Shown piece by piece: positions 61,597-64,000 of a stretch of DNA of 64,000 bases. Position 1 is the first letter of the stretch; every line of letters starts with the position of its first letter. The stretch comes from Ruminococcus flavefaciens (GTDB lineage Bacteria; Bacillota; Clostridia; Oscillospirales; Ruminococcaceae): positions 1 to 64,000 of the forward strand of contig JAMPAU010000003.1 in NCBI GenBank assembly GCA_023667045.1, read 5' to 3'. The translations under genes and the position numbers were made by a program. The notes below the pieces were generated by a model that saw only the letters and a list, made by a program, of their open reading frames with translations, was not told the origin of the DNA and made no database searches.

Positions 61597-64000
61597 TTGC
61601 TTTACAATGATAACTCTAAAGTAATAAATACTGAAATCTGTGACGAGATGGAAAACTCCATACTTAATTACGCAATGTCGGTAATTGTTTCGAGAGCGTT
61701 GCCGGACGCAAGAGACGGTCTCAAACCGGTACACAGAAGAATTTTATATACACTTCACGAAAACGGTCTTACACCGGACAAGGCTTACAGAAAATGTGCC
61801 GATACTGTTGGTGCTGTTCTCGGACGTTATCACCCACACGGCGATGCATCTGTATATGACGCACTCGTAAGACTTGCACAGGACTTTTCAATGCGTTATC
61901 CGCTTGTTGACGGTCACGGAAATTTCGGCTCTATCGACGGCGACGGTCCGGCAGCGTATCGTTATACAGAAGCCAAGATGTCAAAAATAACCCTCGATAT
62001 GCTGACCGACATAAACAAGAATACTGTTGATTTTGTTTCAAACTATGATGACAGACTGAAAGAACCGTCTGTTTTGCCGTCACGTTTTCCTAATCTGCTT
62101 GTAAACGGTTCTGTGGGCATTGCGGTTGGCATGGCTACCAACATACCGCCCCACAACTTAGGCGAGGTTATAGACGCATTGCAGACCCTTATAGACAATC
62201 CCGACTGCACTCTTGAAGACCTTATGGAACACATAAAAGGTCCTGATTTCCCAACAGGTGGCATTGTCATGGGCAAAGCCGGAATACGTTCAGCATATGC
62301 TACAGGACGTGGAAAAATAATACTCCGTTCACGCACTCACTTTGAGGAGATAAAGGGCAGAAACTGCATTATCATTGACGAAATACCTTTTATGCTTCGC
62401 AAGGAAAGACTTCTGAAAAGCATAAGCCAAATGGCAAGAGACAAGAAAATAGAGGGTCTTTATGATTTGCGTGACGAATCTGACAAGGACGGCATGAGAG
62501 TTGTCATTGAACTCAAAAGGGACGCTGTGCCGGAAATTGTTCTGAATAAACTGTTTGCACTTACACAGTTACAGGACACAGTAGGCATAATTATGCTTGC
62601 TCTCGTAAACGGCGAGCCTAAAATTCTCACTCTCAAAGAGATGTTGCAGAATTATCTTGATTTTCAAGTGGAAGTAATACGCAGGCGTACAATGTTTGAT
62701 TTGAAAAAGGCACTTGAAAGGTCGCATATACTTCAGGGATTTGTTTTAGCCTCAGACTATATCGATGAGGTTATTGAAATACTCCGGTCAAGCAAGACCA
62801 TTGCAGAGGGCAAGCAAAACATGATGGAACGCTTTAAAGATGTTGATATTTCTGCACTGCTTGACCATGCACAATATGACTTTACCGGTCTGCATATCGA
62901 AAATCAGACGGGTCTTTCTGACGAACAGGCAGAGGCTATCGTTCAGATGAAACTCGGTGCTTTGACAGGACTTGAAAGACAGAAAATTACTGACGAACTT
63001 TACGGACTTCTTACTAAAATTTCTGACTTTGAGGACATTCTCGCCGATATAAACCGTGTGTACGAAATAATCATGAATGACCTTAACGTTATCCGTAAGA
63101 AGTTCAGCGACAAGAGACGTACAGATATTGAATCAGTAAGCGGTGAAGTTGACATTGAAGACCTCATACCGCAGGAAGACTGTGTTGTTACTCTCACAAA
63201 CAATGGCTATATCAAGCGTATGCCGGTAGCCGAATACAAGACCCAGAGACGTGGCGGTCGTGGCATTACCGGAATGAAACAGCGTGAGGAAGACTTTGTT
63301 GAAGAAATGTTCATATGCGGAAGTCATGACAATATCCTGTTTATTTCGGACAAGGGCATAATGTACAAACTGAAATGCTATGAAGTTCCGGACGGCTCAA
63401 AGGCTTCACGTGGCTTCAATCTGATAAACCTCTTACCGCTTTCCGACGGCGAAAAAATAACAGCCATGATTAAAACAACTGATTTCAGCGAAGACAAGTT
63501 CATAACGATAGTTACTAAAAACGGCAAGATAAAGCGTACAAATCTTTCGCTTTATAAAAACGTCCGTAAGAATGGTCTTATTGCTATAGGTCTTGACGAG
63601 GGCGATGAGATAGCAGGCGTACGCATGACCGACGGCAAGGCTCAGATTTTCATTGCCACAAGAAACGGTATGGTTATACGCATCGAGGAAGAAAAAGGTC
63701 GCTCAATGTCACGCTCCGCACACGGCGTGAGGGCTATAAAGCTCCGTGACGGCGACTATGTTGTAGGAATGGCTCGTATCCGTGACAGTGCTTCACTGCT
63801 GACAGTAACGGAAAACGGTTACGGCAAACGCACTGAAATTGAAAACTACCGCATTCAGAACAGAGGCGGTTATGGTCTTAAAAATTACAGCGTTGATGAC
63901 ATAAAGGGTCACGTATGCGGAATAAAAATTGTTGACGAAGAAGACGATATTATTCTTGTTTCAAGTGACGGAATTATTATCAGAATCCTTGCAAGCGACG
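61597..64000 (+). CDS. gyrA: DNA gyrase subunit A (3' end beyond the window)
   Basis: The first 801 codons of gyrA are present, from a TTG with AGGAGG 8 bases upstream. The frame is open to the window edge, so about the last 20-50 residues are missing. The catalytic Tyr is in A-A-Y-R-Y-T-E-A, and the C-terminal beta-pinwheel is seen up to S-S-D-G-I-I-I-R-I-L. In the quinolone region (H-P-H-G-D-A-S-V-Y-D) the residue equal to E. coli Ser83 is Ala84, which is expected to weaken drug binding. Confidence 0.96.
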   Translation, partial: MLYNDNSKVINTEICDEMENSILNYAMSVIVSRALPDARDGLKPVHRRILYTLHENGLTPDKAYRKCADTVGAVLGRYHPHGDASVYDALVRLAQDFSMRYPLVDGHGNFGSIDGDGPAAYRYTEAKMSKITLDMLTDINKNTVDFVSNYDDRLKEPSVLPSRFPNLLVNGSVGIAVGMATNIPPHNLGEVIDALQTLIDNPDCTLEDLMEHIKGPDFPTGGIVMGKAGIRSAYATGRGKIILRSRTHFEEIKGRNCIIIDEIPFMLRKERLLKSISQMARDKKIEGLYDLRDESDKDGMRVVIELKRDAVPEIVLNKLFALTQLQDTVGIIMLALVNGEPKILTLKEMLQNYLDFQVEVIRRRTMFDLKKALERSHILQGFVLASDYIDEVIEILRSSKTIAEGKQNMMERFKDVDISALLDHAQYDFTGLHIENQTGLSDEQAEAIVQMKLGALTGLERQKITDELYGLLTKISDFEDILADINRVYEIIMNDLNVIRKKFSDKRRTDIESVSGEVDIEDLIPQEDCVVTLTNNGYIKRMPVAEYKTQRRGGRGITGMKQREEDFVEEMFICGSHDNILFISDKGIMYKLKCYEVPDGSKASRGFNLINLLPLSDGEKITAMIKTTDFSEDKFITIVTKNGKIKRTNLSLYKNVRKNGLIAIGLDEGDEIAGVRMTDGKAQIFIATRNGMVIRIEEEKGRSMSRSAHGVRAIKLRDGDYVVGMARIRDSASLLTVTENGYGKRTEIENYRIQNRGGYGLKNYSVDDIKGHVCGIKIVDEEDDIILVSSDGIIIRILASD

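Overview
The window is the chromosomal replication-origin region of a low-GC, anaerobic, fibre-degrading member of the Oscillospiraceae, most like Ruminococcus. The evidence is the order rpmH-rnpA-yidD-yidC-jag-mnmE-mnmG-rsmG-noc-parA-parB to the left of dnaA and dnaN-yaaA-recF-remB-gyrB-gyrA to its right, a secreted GH9 cellulase with threonine-rich linkers, a HydF hydrogenase maturase, oxygen-protection genes of anaerobes (flavodiiron protein, FTR-like protein, thioredoxin) and spoVAD/spoVAE. Species cannot be fixed from the sequence alone.

Layout. 1-9.4 kb: an arginine biosynthesis run on the minus strand (argH, argC, argJ, argB, argD, argF), interleaved with small unrelated genes. 9.4-12.7 kb: minus-strand accessory genes that look like orphan contact-toxin immunity proteins and lipoproteins, one with a frameshifted signal peptide. 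12.8-14.1 kb: argG behind a good ARG box and promoter. 14.4-18.7 kb, plus strand: a malate/lactate dehydrogenase with the malate-type specificity residue, malic enzyme, hydF, a DUF2809 protein and a solitary MazF. 18.8-26 kb: lipoproteins, a calcium-type P-ATPase, spoVAD-spoVAE and a second immunity-like cluster. 26.2-26.4 kb: tRNA-Met and tRNA-Glu. 26.5-32.6 kb: GH9 cellulase, ADP-ribosylglycohydrolase and feoB. 32.7-37.4 kb: a TerD / AIM24-like / TerD / P-type ATPase operon behind a consensus promoter. 37.9-39.8 kb: a flavodiiron / FTR-like / thioredoxin set. 39.9-51.3 kb: serS and the left origin arm. 52-64 kb: dnaA, oriC and the right arm, ending inside gyrA.

The most striking non-coding features surround replication. 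The 1.5 kb between dnaA and dnaN carries about 40 copies of a DnaA-box-like 9-mer (mostly TTTTCAACA), many spaced 9-11 bp, nearly all in one orientation. The array ends in a box / GC cluster / TAC-trio module followed by a 36-base T tract. Between yaaA and recF lie four tandem copies of a 176-bp unit that can fold, and the last copy supplies the recF ribosome-binding site. Nine parS palindromes (TGTTCCACGTGGAACA or a one-base variant) lie only on the left side of the origin, with ParA, ParB and Noc encoded among them.
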